64,000 nucleotides of DNA, taken from assembly GCF_900114385.1 (NCBI RefSeq), contig NZ_FOSW01000013.1:1-64000 (forward strand), in the 5' to 3' direction. Under the pieces are notes generated by a model. The model saw only the letters and a list, made by a program, of their open reading frames with translations, was not told where the DNA came from and searched no databases. The position numbers were made by a program, and so were the translations under genes. Origin of the DNA: Geodermatophilus ruber (GTDB taxonomy: Bacteria > Actinomycetota > Actinomycetes > Mycobacteriales > Geodermatophilaceae). How positions within the stretch are numbered: position 1 is the stretch's first letter; every line of letters begins with the position of its first letter. Shown here one piece after another: positions 40,172-48,422 of this stretch.

Positions 40172-40237
40172 GGTGTGCCCATGACGGTAGCGGTCGAACC
40201 TGACCGCGCGCTCGGGGGAGAGCGCGGGCCGGTCCCG

Positions 40238-41011
40238 TCAGGGCCAGAGCGCCGCGGCGACCAGCAGGGTCGTTGCCGTCGCCACCTCGCCCATCGCGCC
40301 CATCACGTCGCCGGTGGTCCCGCCGAGGCGTGCCGCCGCCCGTCGGTGCAGCAGCTCGGCGGCGAGCAGCCCGGCCGTCGCCGCGCCCAGCAGCCGGGCC
40401 GCGGTGGCGGCATCGGCGACCAGCAGCGCCGCCGCGGCTCCGAGCGCCGCGGCGGCCAGCGCCGTCGCGGTCAGCCACGCCCGCGACACGGTGCCCGCGA
40501 CCGCGCGGCCGAGCGAGGAGCCCGCCGCCACGGCCACCCCCGGCAGGCCGGTGCGGGCCATCGCCAGCCGGGCGGCCACGGCGGCGGTGACCGGCGCCAG
40601 CCACCCGGCGGCGGCGGGCAGCAGCGCGGCGAGGCTGGAGACCTGGAGCAGGACGGTCAGGACGAGGGCGGCCACGCCGAAGGGGCCGACGTCGCCCTGG
40701 TGCATGACCCGCAGCGACCGCTCCCGCGCGCGCAGCGGGCCGAGCCCGTCGGCGGTGTCGGCCAGCCCGTCCAGGTGCAGCCCGCGGGTCAGGACGGCGA
40801 GCGTGGCCACGGCGAGCACCGCGCCGGTCAGCGGGGACACCCAGCGGGTGCCGAGGACGGCGACACCGGTGGCCAGCGCGCCGAGCACCAGCCCGACCAG
40901 CGGTGCCCAGGGCAGCACCCCGCGCGTCGAGGTGGCCGCGCGGGCCGGCACCGGCAGCGCGGTGAGCAGCGCGGCGGACTCCAGCGGCCCGGCCCAGCGC
41001 ACCGCTCTCAC
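40238..41011 (-). CDS. cobS: Adenosylcobinamide-GDP ribazoletransferase CobS
   Basis: The membrane enzyme that joins adenosylcobinamide-GDP and alpha-ribazole (phosphate) to complete cobalamin. 257 residues, mostly hydrophobic helices. The signature is LHLDGLADTADGLG with the metal-binding Asp residues, followed by RSLRVMHQGDVGPFGVAAL. The C-terminal HRRAAARLGGTTGDVMGAMGEV is also conserved. The GTG at 41011 overlaps the cobU stop (GTGA); GTG 41002 is possible. It is last in the phosphatase-cobU-cobS operon. Confidence 0.95.
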   Translation of the reverse strand: MRAVRWAGPLESAALLTALPVPARAATSTRGVLPWAPLVGLVLGALATGVAVLGTRWVSPLTGAVLAVATLAVLTRGLHLDGLADTADGLGPLRARERSLRVMHQGDVGPFGVAALVLTVLLQVSSLAALLPAAAGWLAPVTAAVAARLAMARTGLPGVAVAAGSSLGRAVAGTVSRAWLTATALAAAALGAAAALLVADAATAARLLGAATAGLLAAELLHRRAAARLGGTTGDVMGAMGEVATATTLLVAAALWP

Positions 41012-41529
41012 CGCAGGCGCTGGGGGAGGCCGGCGACGACGAACCACACCTCGTCCGCGGTGCCGGCCAGCCGCTGGTTCACCGCGCCCAGGGTGTCCCG
41101 GAACAGCCGGCCGGACCGGGTCTCGGGAACCACGCCGAGCCCCACCTCGTCGCTGACCGCCACCACGTGCGCGGACGTCATGGTCCAGGCCTCGACCAGG
41201 GCGTCGCAGCGCGCGGCCAGCCGCTCGCCGGCGCCGGGGGCCTCCGCCCAGACCCCGGTCTCGTCCATGAGCGCGGCGACCCAGGTGGTCACGCTGTCGA
41301 CGAGGATCGTGCCGCCGCGCAGCAGCGCCGAGGGCGCGGTCGTCTCCACCGTCGTCCACGACGCCGGGCGGCGGGCGCGGTGGGCGGCCACCCGGGCCGC
41401 CCACTCGGCGTCCTCGCCGGGGACCGCCGAGGTCGCGAGGTAGACGACGTCGGGACGCCCGGCCAGCAGCGCCTCGGCGTGGGCGGACTTGCCCGACCGG
41501 CTGCCCCCGAGGACCAGCACCCGGCTCAC
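41008..41529 (-). CDS. cobU: Adenosylcobinamide kinase / adenosylcobinamide-phosphate guanylyltransferase CobU
   Basis: A bifunctional 173-residue enzyme that phosphorylates adenosylcobinamide and then transfers GMP. P-loop: VLVLGGSRSGKSAHAEALL. Other motifs are VYLATSAVPGEDAEWAARVAAHRARR, with the His that carries GMP, VDSVTTWVAALM and VAVSDEVGLGVVPETRSGRL. The start is the GTG at 41529, overlapping the upstream phosphatase stop (GTGA). Operon partners are cobS and the histidine phosphatase. Confidence 0.95.
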   Translation of the reverse strand: MSRVLVLGGSRSGKSAHAEALLAGRPDVVYLATSAVPGEDAEWAARVAAHRARRPASWTTVETTAPSALLRGGTILVDSVTTWVAALMDETGVWAEAPGAGERLAARCDALVEAWTMTSAHVVAVSDEVGLGVVPETRSGRLFRDTLGAVNQRLAGTADEVWFVVAGLPQRLR

Positions 41530-42077
41530 GGGCGGAGCTCCAGCCGGGTCACCGAGCCGTTGTGCGGGGTGACCGCGGGCAGCGCCTCGGGGCCGAGCCC
41601 GGCCGCCACCGCCTGCGCCGCCCTGATCGTGTCGCCGTGGGTGACCAGCGCGACGACGTCGGCCGGCGGGTCGGCGCACAGCCGGGCGAGGTAGGCCGCG
41701 ACCCGGCCGTGCAGCTGCGCCAGGCTCTCCCCGCCGTCGGCGGCCCAGTGCGGGTCGCTCCAGTCGACGACGTCCCACAGCTCACGGGACGGGCGCCCCT
41801 CCAGCACGCCGTAGCCCTGCTCGCGCAGCGCCGGGGACGTGGCGTAGGGCAGGCCGGTCCGCCGGGCGACGTGCTCGGCGGTCTGCGTCGCGCGGAGCAG
41901 GTCGCTGGAGACGAGGGCGCCGGGCCGCAGCGCAGCCAGCTCCCGCGCCGCCGTGGCCGCCTGCGCGTGGCCGAGCTCGGTGAGCGGGACGTGCCGCGTC
42001 TGGCCCTGCATCAGCCCCGCCGCGTTCCACTCGCTCTGGCCGTGGCGGACGAGGAGCAGGGTCAGCGGGCGGGCCAT
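41526..42077 (-). CDS. Histidine phosphatase, probable alpha-ribazole phosphatase
   Basis: A 183-residue member of the phosphoglycerate-mutase-like branch. The phospho-acceptor is in LLLVRHGQSEWNAAG (RHG), the second His is in VTHGDTIRAAQA, and SSDLLRATQTAEHVA and WADGGESLAQ-type acid region are present. In this operon with cobU and cobS it most likely removes the phosphate of alpha-ribazole phosphate (the reaction of enteric CobC). Other phosphatase roles cannot be excluded on sequence alone. Confidence 0.8.
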   Translation of the reverse strand: MARPLTLLLVRHGQSEWNAAGLMQGQTRHVPLTELGHAQAATAARELAALRPGALVSSDLLRATQTAEHVARRTGLPYATSPALREQGYGVLEGRPSRELWDVVDWSDPHWAADGGESLAQLHGRVAAYLARLCADPPADVVALVTHGDTIRAAQAVAAGLGPEALPAVTPHNGSVTRLELRP

Positions 42078-42128
42078 GGCAGGAGGCAGCGTAGGCCAGG
42101 CCGGCCCGGCCCCGGCGGGCGCCGCCGG

Positions 42129-44648
42129 TCACAGGGGGAGGGTGCCGGTCCAGACGACGTCCTCGGCGATGTCGCGCAGCTTGCGGTTGAGCCGGTTGCT
42201 GGCCTCGCGCAGCAGGTCGAAGGCGCCCTCGCTGCTGATCTTGCGCTGGTCCATGAGGATGCCGAGGGCGGTACCGATCCGCCGGTTGCTCTCCAGTGCC
42301 AGCCGGAGGTTCGCGGCCTTCTCGTCGGCCTCGGCCCGGCCCGCGCCGCGCAGCCGCGCCAGCTCGACGTGGGCGCGGACGCGGGCGAGCAGCTCGGCCG
42401 GTTCGAAGGGCTTGACCACGTAGTCGTCGGCGCCACCGGCCAGCCCGGAGGCGGTGGAGTGGCTGTCGGCGCGGGCGGTGAGCAGCACGACCGGGATCGT
42501 CGCCGTGCCCGGCGTCCCCCGGAGCAGCCGCAGCAGCTCGAGCCCGTCCCGGCCGGGCAGCATCAGGTCGGAGAGCACCAGGTCCGGCTCGCGGATCCGG
42601 GCCAGCGCCGTCTCCACGTCGGGGGCGCTCTCCACCCGCCATCCGTCGCCCTCCAGCAACCGGGTCACGTAGCGGCGCATGTCGGCGTCGTCCTCGACCA
42701 GCACGACCGTGCCCGCCCGCTCCGCGGCCGGGGTGGAGGCCGCCGGGCGGGCCACCCAGGGGGGAGCCTCCGCGGTGTGCGTGGCGACCAGCTCTGCCGG
42801 TGGCGTCACGCTGCGGACCTCCCGGCCGTCGGCGGTGCGGCGGGGGAGGGTGACGGTGAACGTGCTGCCCAGGCCGGGGGTGCTGGTGACGCCGGCGCTG
42901 CCGCCGTGGGCCCGCGCGCTGTCCCGCACGAGGGAGAGCCCGAGGCCGGCGCCCTCACGGCTGCCCCCGCCCGGTCCGGGCGCCTGGTGGAAGCGGTCGA
43001 ACACCCGGGCGGCCTCCTCGGGGGAGATGCCCGTCCCGGTGTCGGAGACGGCCAGCTCCACCATGTCGTGGGTGCTCCGGAGGGTGACGGTGATCCTGCC
43101 GTGCTCGGTGAACTTCACGGCGTTGGAGAGCAGGTTGAGCACGATGCGGGCCCACATCTCGCGGTCGACGAGGACCGGCTCGGCGTCCACGGCCGGCTCC
43201 ACGTCCACGACCAGCTCCAGCCCGGCCTGCTCGGTCACCGAGCGGAACATGCTGGCCACATCGGTGCTCAGCTCGCCGAGGGGGGTCGGCTCGAGAACAG
43301 CGTGCAGCCGGTCGGCCTCGGCCCGCGCGACGTCGAGCAGGCCGTCGACCAGCCGCGCCAGCCGGCGGGTGGCCCGTTGCGCCACGTGGAGCCCTTCGCG
43401 CCGCGCAGCAGGGAGGTCGATCCCGGGGTCGTGGAGGAGCTCGCCCAGCGGGCCGAGGACGAGGGTCAGCGGGGTGCGGAACTCGTGGCTGACGTTCTGG
43501 AGGAACCGGGTCTTGGCGGCGTCGAGGTCGGCGAGGGCCTCGGCGCGCCGGCGTTCGGCGACGTAGGCCATCGCGTCGGTGACGGCGATCGATGCCCGGG
43601 CGGTCACGAGGTCCAGGAAGATGCGGTAGTCGGCGTCGAGCTCGCGGTACGGCGACACGGCCAGCGCCAGGACACCGGCCGGCTCGGTGGAACCGCTCAG
43701 CGAGATCGGCAGCAGCACCGCCGAGCGGGGCGGCTCGTTCCCCAGCGGAACCGCTGCGTCGAAGGACCCGCCGACGACCGAGGTCAGGTCCTCCAGGACC
43801 GCGGCCCTACCCGATTCCACGACCTCCCGGAGGGCGGGGAGCCGGCCCGGCGGCGGCCCCTGGTCCGCCGGGCCGGTCGCCGGCCGGTACCCGTAGGAGG
43901 CGACGAGCTCCAGGCCGCCGCACTCGATGGCGTCGCCCCCACCGTCGTCGTGCCCGGTGCGGAGGTAGGCCGCTGCGAACGGGACGTCCCTGCGCTGGGC
44001 GGACAGGATCCCGAGGACGGCCCGGACCGCCGACGCGGGCCCGTCGTCCTTGGCGGTGGACAGCGCGCCGAGGTCCCGCAGGGTCTGCAGCCGGCGGTGC
44101 GCCAGCACGGTGGCCGTCACGTCCCCGGTGATCACCAGGGTGCCGCAGACCTGATCGGTCGCGGACAGGATGGGGGAGTAGGAGTACGTCCAGTACGTCT
44201 CCTCGACGTAACCGTGCCGGACCAGCGGGACCAGCTGCTCCTCCGACAGCGACGCGCCGCGCCCGGACCACACCTGCTCGATGAGCGGCCCGAACACCGA
44301 CCACGCCTCGGGGAACGTCTCCTCGGCCGGCCGGGTCAGGGCCTCCGGGTGCTTGTCGCCCAGCAGCTCCACGACCGGGTCGTTGTACAGCTGCAGCGCC
44401 TCCGGCCCCCACATGATGATCACCGGCCGGCGGGAGGAGAACACCGTGCGGACGGCGGCCACCAGCTCCTCCGGCCACGCCGCCGGAGGTCCCAGCGGGT
44501 TCGTCGTCCAGTCCACGGACCGCAGGTGGCGGGACACCGGGCCGTCGCCGGGGAAGAGCTCCCCCACCCGCGGTGCGGGCCGGTCGCAGGGCACCCCGGT
44601 CACCGCGGCCGGCCCGGTCTCGCGCGGCTCGGGACTGCTGGTCGACAT
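42129..44648 (-). CDS. Hybrid sensor histidine kinase: PAS-GAF-HisKA-HATPase-REC-ANTAR
   Basis: An 839-residue soluble protein. A PAS domain (about residues 40-180, DWTTNPLGPPAAWP onward) and a GAF domain (about 190-360) precede the dimerisation helix with phospho-acceptor His388 (NVSHEFRTPL). The ATPase domain shows NLLSNAVKFTEHG, DTGTGI and GAGLGLSLV. The receiver has phospho-acceptor Asp694 in LSDLMLPG and a VKPFEP Lys. The last 60 residues (SNRRIGTALGILMDQ, AFDLLREAS) are an ANTAR RNA-binding domain. The kinase therefore probably controls RNA antitermination rather than DNA binding. No separate response regulator lies next to it. Confidence 0.9.
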   Translation of the reverse strand: MSTSSPEPRETGPAAVTGVPCDRPAPRVGELFPGDGPVSRHLRSVDWTTNPLGPPAAWPEELVAAVRTVFSSRRPVIIMWGPEALQLYNDPVVELLGDKHPEALTRPAEETFPEAWSVFGPLIEQVWSGRGASLSEEQLVPLVRHGYVEETYWTYSYSPILSATDQVCGTLVITGDVTATVLAHRRLQTLRDLGALSTAKDDGPASAVRAVLGILSAQRRDVPFAAAYLRTGHDDGGGDAIECGGLELVASYGYRPATGPADQGPPPGRLPALREVVESGRAAVLEDLTSVVGGSFDAAVPLGNEPPRSAVLLPISLSGSTEPAGVLALAVSPYRELDADYRIFLDLVTARASIAVTDAMAYVAERRRAEALADLDAAKTRFLQNVSHEFRTPLTLVLGPLGELLHDPGIDLPAARREGLHVAQRATRRLARLVDGLLDVARAEADRLHAVLEPTPLGELSTDVASMFRSVTEQAGLELVVDVEPAVDAEPVLVDREMWARIVLNLLSNAVKFTEHGRITVTLRSTHDMVELAVSDTGTGISPEEAARVFDRFHQAPGPGGGSREGAGLGLSLVRDSARAHGGSAGVTSTPGLGSTFTVTLPRRTADGREVRSVTPPAELVATHTAEAPPWVARPAASTPAAERAGTVVLVEDDADMRRYVTRLLEGDGWRVESAPDVETALARIREPDLVLSDLMLPGRDGLELLRLLRGTPGTATIPVVLLTARADSHSTASGLAGGADDYVVKPFEPAELLARVRAHVELARLRGAGRAEADEKAANLRLALESNRRIGTALGILMDQRKISSEGAFDLLREASNRLNRKLRDIAEDVVWTGTLPL

Positions 44649-44772
44649 GTGGCGGCCCCGGTGGTGCGGCTCGTGAGCGGACCCCGACGCTAGTCCCGTC
44701 CGGCGCCCGCGGGGGATGGGTCGATCGCCCCATCCCGAGGCGGTCCGGGGGCCGCGGCGGTGAATCACTCGT

Positions 44773-44800
44773 GGGTCCGGACCGGCGGCGCTCCGGACCC
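44773..44800. promoter_or_regulatory. Perfect 9-bp inverted repeat in the divergent kinase / membrane-protein promoter region
   Basis: GGGTCCGGA (44773-44781) and TCCGGACCC (44792-44800) are separated by ten bases. The repeat lies in the 213-base gap between the kinase start (44648, minus) and the small membrane protein (44862, plus). TAGGAC at 44823-44828 is a possible -10 box for the latter. Operator or hairpin cannot be decided. Confidence 0.4.
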
Positions 44801-44861
44801 GCACGGAGGAGGCCGGGCGTGCTAGGACGGTAGGGAACTCCCCGCCGAGGAGGTGGCCCCC

Positions 44862-45329
44862 GTGCCGACAACATCCCGCAGCGCGACGACAACACCCCGC
44901 AGCGCGACGTCGTCCAGCAGGAATCCGTCCCCGGAGCGGCCGGGGCTCGTCGCGGTCGATGACAGGCAGGATGCCGTGGCCGCCCGCGTCAACCGGCAGC
45001 AGGCGGCGGCGGCCGCCGAGGTGCGCCGGCAGCAGGCCGCGGCGGCCCCGCAACCGGACCTGGCCGCCCGGGCGCAGGAGACGGTGGACTCCGTCACCGG
45101 CGCCGTCCGGCGGGTCTCCCGCCCCGTCGGCCAGGTCCTGACCTTCCCCGTCACGCTGGGACGGGAGGTCGCCGCGGACATCGTGAGCACGGCCCGCCGG
45201 CCGGACGCGGTCGTCTACTGGGGCGGGCTGGCGGGCCTGGTGGCCCTCGGCGTCCTCGAGTGGCCGGCCGCGGCCGCCGTCGGCGTGGGGGTCGCCGTCG
45301 CCAGCGGGGCCCGCCGCGCGCGGGCCTGA
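44862..45329 (+). CDS. Small Ala/Gln-rich protein with a C-terminal membrane hairpin
   Basis: A 155-residue protein of unknown function. The first 40 residues are Ser/Thr-rich and disordered. Residues about 45-75 are an Ala/Gln/Arg helix (RQQAAAAAEVRRQQAAAAPQ), and about 115-150 contain two short hydrophobic helices (YWGGLAGLVALGVLEW; AAAAVGVGVAVAS). The GTG at 44862 is preferred over 44853 because GAGGAGG then lies eight bases upstream. It is divergent from the hybrid kinase and may belong to its output, which is only a suggestion. Confidence 0.6.
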   Translation: MPTTSRSATTTPRSATSSSRNPSPERPGLVAVDDRQDAVAARVNRQQAAAAAEVRRQQAAAAPQPDLAARAQETVDSVTGAVRRVSRPVGQVLTFPVTLGREVAADIVSTARRPDAVVYWGGLAGLVALGVLEWPAAAAVGVGVAVASGARRARA

Positions 45330-45351
45330 CCGGTGGCCGGGGCCCCGCACC

Positions 45352-46377
45352 TCACTCCGCGGCCGGCTGCCAGCCCAGCGCCGGCCCCAGCCGGGTGGCG
45401 ATGTCGGTGAGGATCTGCACGTAGTCCTCGTGCGCGAAGCTGAACGGTAGTGCGAAGGCGACCTCGCGGACCTGCTGGAACCCGGCGTGCGCGTACAGCG
45501 CCTCCGCGATCTGCTCCGAGGTGCCCAGCAGGTCCGGGGCGAAGAGCAGCCCGCCGGGCCCCTGCGGGATCCCGATCCGGGGCGTGCGTGCCTCGACGTA
45601 GGCGGCGTACCTCGCGCGCTGCTCGGCCGTGGCGCTGTCGGTGGGGATGACCACGAGCCCCTGCGACACCCGGGCGGCGTCGCCGTCCGGGTGCGCGGCC
45701 CGGAACGTCTCGATGTGCGACCGCTGGATCGCGGCGAAGTCCGTCGAGTCCTCGGCCCTGACCACGTTGCTGGTCAGGAAGTTCATGCCGTGGTCGCCGG
45801 CCCACCGGGCCGAGCTCCGGCTGCCGCCGCCGTACCACATCCGGCCTGCCAGGCCCGGTGACTGCGGCTGCACGCGGTCCGACCACTCCTCGACGACCCC
45901 TTCGCGGCCGCTGAACGTGGCGGCGCGCCCGCCGCGGACGAACCGCAGCAGCCGGGCCACGCGCTCGTAGCCGAAGTCCTCGACGTCGGCGGTGTCGGGG
46001 TACAGGGCGTCCTTCACGTCCGCCCAGTGCATCGGTGGCCCGACGCTGATACCCGGGTTGAGCCGCCCGCCGGAGAGGACGTCGACCGTGGCGAGGTCCT
46101 CGGCGAGCCGCAGCGGGTTCTCCCAGCCGAGCGGGATGACGGCGGTGCCCAGCCCGATGCGCCGGGTGCGCTGGGTCGCGGCCGCCAGGACGGCGACCGG
46201 CGAGGAGATGCCGTACTGCAGGTGGCGGTGGCGCACCCAGGCGCTGTCGAAGCCGAGCCGCTCGCCCAGCTCGATGACCGCCAGCGTGCTCTCGTGCCCG
46301 GGCCCGGGGTCGGCCCCGTCGAACAGGCCGATGGTGAGGAAACCGAGCTTCTGCAGCGGCACCGAGGGTGACGGCAT
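45352..46377 (-). CDS. LLM-class flavin-dependent oxidoreductase
   Basis: A 341-residue bacterial-luciferase-like monooxygenase (TIM barrel). The N terminus LGFLTIGLFDGADPGPGHES, RLGFDSAWVRHRHLQYG and GLGTAVIPLGWENPLRLAEDLATVDVLSGGRL-type segments mark the FMN/F420 luciferase-like family. LLGTSEQIAEALYAHAGFQQ is the usual C-terminal helix region. Substrate and cofactor (FMN or F420) are not predictable. It stands alone, convergent with the small membrane protein (22 bases between stops). Confidence 0.85.
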   Translation of the reverse strand: MPSPSVPLQKLGFLTIGLFDGADPGPGHESTLAVIELGERLGFDSAWVRHRHLQYGISSPVAVLAAATQRTRRIGLGTAVIPLGWENPLRLAEDLATVDVLSGGRLNPGISVGPPMHWADVKDALYPDTADVEDFGYERVARLLRFVRGGRAATFSGREGVVEEWSDRVQPQSPGLAGRMWYGGGSRSSARWAGDHGMNFLTSNVVRAEDSTDFAAIQRSHIETFRAAHPDGDAARVSQGLVVIPTDSATAEQRARYAAYVEARTPRIGIPQGPGGLLFAPDLLGTSEQIAEALYAHAGFQQVREVAFALPFSFAHEDYVQILTDIATRLGPALGWQPAAE

Positions 46378-46568
46378 GCGCGCCTCCTTGATCCAGTGCC
46401 CGGATCATGCCCGACCGGTCTTCACCCGCTGAGCTGCGGCTCCACCGTCCGGCTCGGGTCCCGCAGGGACGTTCAGCCCTACGGCGGCCACGGGGAAGAC
46501 GGTTGAGTGGCTCCCGGCGGCCACTGGCCGACGCGAACGGGACACCGACGGCGGCCAAGGAGGCTCCG

Positions 46569-46619
46569 GTGCCTGACGAGCTCGCACCCGCCCTCGTCCC
46601 GTCCGGAGCCGCGGGGTGA
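46569..46619 (+). other. Possible 16-residue upstream peptide coupled to the transglycosylase gene
   Basis: GTG 46569 has an excellent ribosome binding site (AAGGAGG, five bases away). It opens a 16-residue frame (VPDELAPALVPSGAAG) whose TGA overlaps the GTG of the next gene as GTGA. It could be a translated leader that couples ribosomes to the transglycosylase start. It may be chance; the following gene also has its own GGAG. Confidence 0.3.
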
Positions 46620-48403
46620 GCGCGCGAACGCACCGCCTCGTCCGGTGGGCGGCCGCAACCGTCGTCACCGCGGGGCTCACCGCGGCACTCGTCGCGCTCC
46701 CGGAGTCCGACGACGCGGCGCCCGCGGGCGAGGCGACCCCGCCCGCGGGCGCCACGTCGTCGACCCGCCCGGATCCGACCCCGGGGAGGGCTCCCGCCGG
46801 CACCGCGTCGACCCCGCCGGGCGCGGTGCCCCCCTCGTCGTCGCCGGCGGTGGCCGGGTCGGCCGGCGCGAACCGGCCGCCGTACGCCACCCGGGCGGCC
46901 TCGGCGCTGGCCGCGAACGGCGTGCCCGCGACCGCGCTCGACGCCTACACCCGCGCGGCGGCCACCGCTCCGGCCTCGTGCTCCATCGGCTGGCCCCTGA
47001 TCGCCGCCATCGGGCGGGTGGAGTCGAACCACGGCCGCTTCGGCGGCGCGGTGCTGGGCACCGACGGGCGATCCACGCCGCCGATCATCGGTCCGGCGCT
47101 GGACGGTCGCGGCACCGCGCTGATCTGGGACGCCGACGAGGGGCGGCTCGACGGGGACGCGCGGCTGGACCGGGCCGTGGGGCCGATGCAGTTCATCCCG
47201 ACGAGCTGGTTCCGCTACGGCAGCGACGGCAACGGCGACGGCCGCCGCGACCCGTTCAACATCTACGACGCGGCCGTGGCGACGGCGCGCTACCTCTGCG
47301 CCGCCGGCGGGGAGCTGTCCTCCCTGCGGAACCAGGCGCGCGCGGTGTTCGCCTACAACCACTCCCAGAGCTACGTGGCGACGGTGCTGACCCTCGCCGC
47401 CACCTATGCCGGCACGTCCCCGCCGCGCATCCCGTCCCGGGTGCCGACGCCGCCGCCCACGATCCCGCCGGCCGCCCCGGCGCCACCGCCCGCGGTGGAT
47501 GAGCTCCCGCCGCCCGCGGCCCCGCCGCCCCCGCCCGCGACCCCGCCGCCCCCGCCCGCGCAGCCCGCGCCCCCGCCCGCGCAGCCCCCGCCCGCGCAGC
47601 CCGCGCCCCCGCCGGTCGCGGCGGGGCCGACCGCACCCGGCAGCCCGAGCGACATCCCGGCCCCCTCCGAGATCCCAGCCCCGTCCGAGACGCCCACGAG
47701 CACGCCCCCGGAGACGCCCCCGGAGACGCCGACGGCCACGCCGTCCGAGACGCCCCCGGCCACGCCGTCCGAGACGCCGACGCCGACCCCGACGGCCACG
47801 CCGTCCGAGACGCCCCCGGCCACGCCGTCCGAGACGCCCCCGGCCACGCCCCCGGAGACGCCCCCGGCCACGCCGTCCGAGACGCCCACGGCCACGCCCC
47901 CCGAGACGCCGACCCCGACGGCCACGCCGTCCGAGACGCCGACCCCGACGGCCACGCCGCCCGACACCCCGAGCCCCCCGCCACCTCCGCCACCCCCGCC
48001 CCCGCCGCCCCCGCCCCCGCCACCTCCGCCCCCGGCGTGCGCTGGTCCGCCGGCCCCGGCCGGGCCGAGCACCGTGGACCTCGTCAACGGCACGGGGAAC
48101 CCGGCCACGGCGACCCAGGCCGCCACCCGCCTCGCGAGCGGCGGGATCGTCGTCGGCACCGCCACCGACGACCCCGCCTCCGCGACCTCGGCGATCGAGT
48201 ACCCGGCCGACCAGCGCGCGCAGGCCGAGCGGCTGGCCGCCGCCCTCGGCACGATGGGGCTGCTGCGCGCGGACGCGGTGCCGCGCGTCACCGTCGTCCT
48301 CGGGGCCGATGACGCGGCCGTGCTGCTGGGCGCGCTGCAGAGCTTCTCCGGCCTGCCCGCGCCCGTGGAGGGCTGCCCGGCCGGCGCGGAGCCGACCGGG
48401 TAG
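46616..48403 (+). CDS. Secreted lytic transglycosylase with Pro-rich repeat stalk and LytR_C domain
   Basis: A 595-residue exported protein. Residues 1-30 form an uncleaved or Sec-type signal (RWAAATVVTAGLTAALVALP). A Ser/Thr/Pro spacer follows, then an SLT/MltB-like domain at about 95-265: IAAIGRVESNHGRFGG contains the catalytic Glu, and GPMQFIPTSWFRYGSDGNGDG is the substrate-groove motif. Residues about 355-450 are a TP[SP]ETP repeat ending in 20 consecutive prolines. The C-terminal 100 residues (STVDLVNGTGNPATATQAA onward) are a LytR_C domain. Cleavage of peptidoglycan glycan strands is expected; the LytR_C end suggests attachment or sensing at the cell wall. Confidence 0.82.
   Translation: MSARTHRLVRWAAATVVTAGLTAALVALPESDDAAPAGEATPPAGATSSTRPDPTPGRAPAGTASTPPGAVPPSSSPAVAGSAGANRPPYATRAASALAANGVPATALDAYTRAAATAPASCSIGWPLIAAIGRVESNHGRFGGAVLGTDGRSTPPIIGPALDGRGTALIWDADEGRLDGDARLDRAVGPMQFIPTSWFRYGSDGNGDGRRDPFNIYDAAVATARYLCAAGGELSSLRNQARAVFAYNHSQSYVATVLTLAATYAGTSPPRIPSRVPTPPPTIPPAAPAPPPAVDELPPPAAPPPPPATPPPPPAQPAPPPAQPPPAQPAPPPVAAGPTAPGSPSDIPAPSEIPAPSETPTSTPPETPPETPTATPSETPPATPSETPTPTPTATPSETPPATPSETPPATPPETPPATPSETPTATPPETPTPTATPSETPTPTATPPDTPSPPPPPPPPPPPPPPPPPPPPACAGPPAPAGPSTVDLVNGTGNPATATQAATRLASGGIVVGTATDDPASATSAIEYPADQRAQAERLAAALGTMGLLRADAVPRVTVVLGADDAAVLLGALQSFSGLPAPVEGCPAGAEPTG
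47685..48034 (+). repeat. Tandem coding repeat (TP-x-ETP units) and 20-proline run
   Basis: In-frame degenerate repeats of the 24-base kind encoding ATPSETPP/ATPPETPP-like units run from about 47685 to 47965, followed by 60 bases (47975-48034) that encode 20 prolines in a row. The repeat forms the stalk between the two folded domains. Variable unit number between strains is likely, and the polyproline run should need EF-P for translation. Confidence 0.85.
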
Positions 48404-48422
48404 CGGGCGTGGGAGGTGCGCG

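Noticed and set aside
47685..47965. Regular repeats that might suggest a CRISPR array
   Set aside because: The units are degenerate, in frame, without unique spacers, and encode a Pro/Thr/Glu stalk inside a secreted protein.
46378..48422. Rifamycin-associated element upstream of the rifampin-phosphotransferase-like gene
   Set aside because: No inverted repeat resembling that element was found in the 19-base gap or in the region before the transglycosylase gene.
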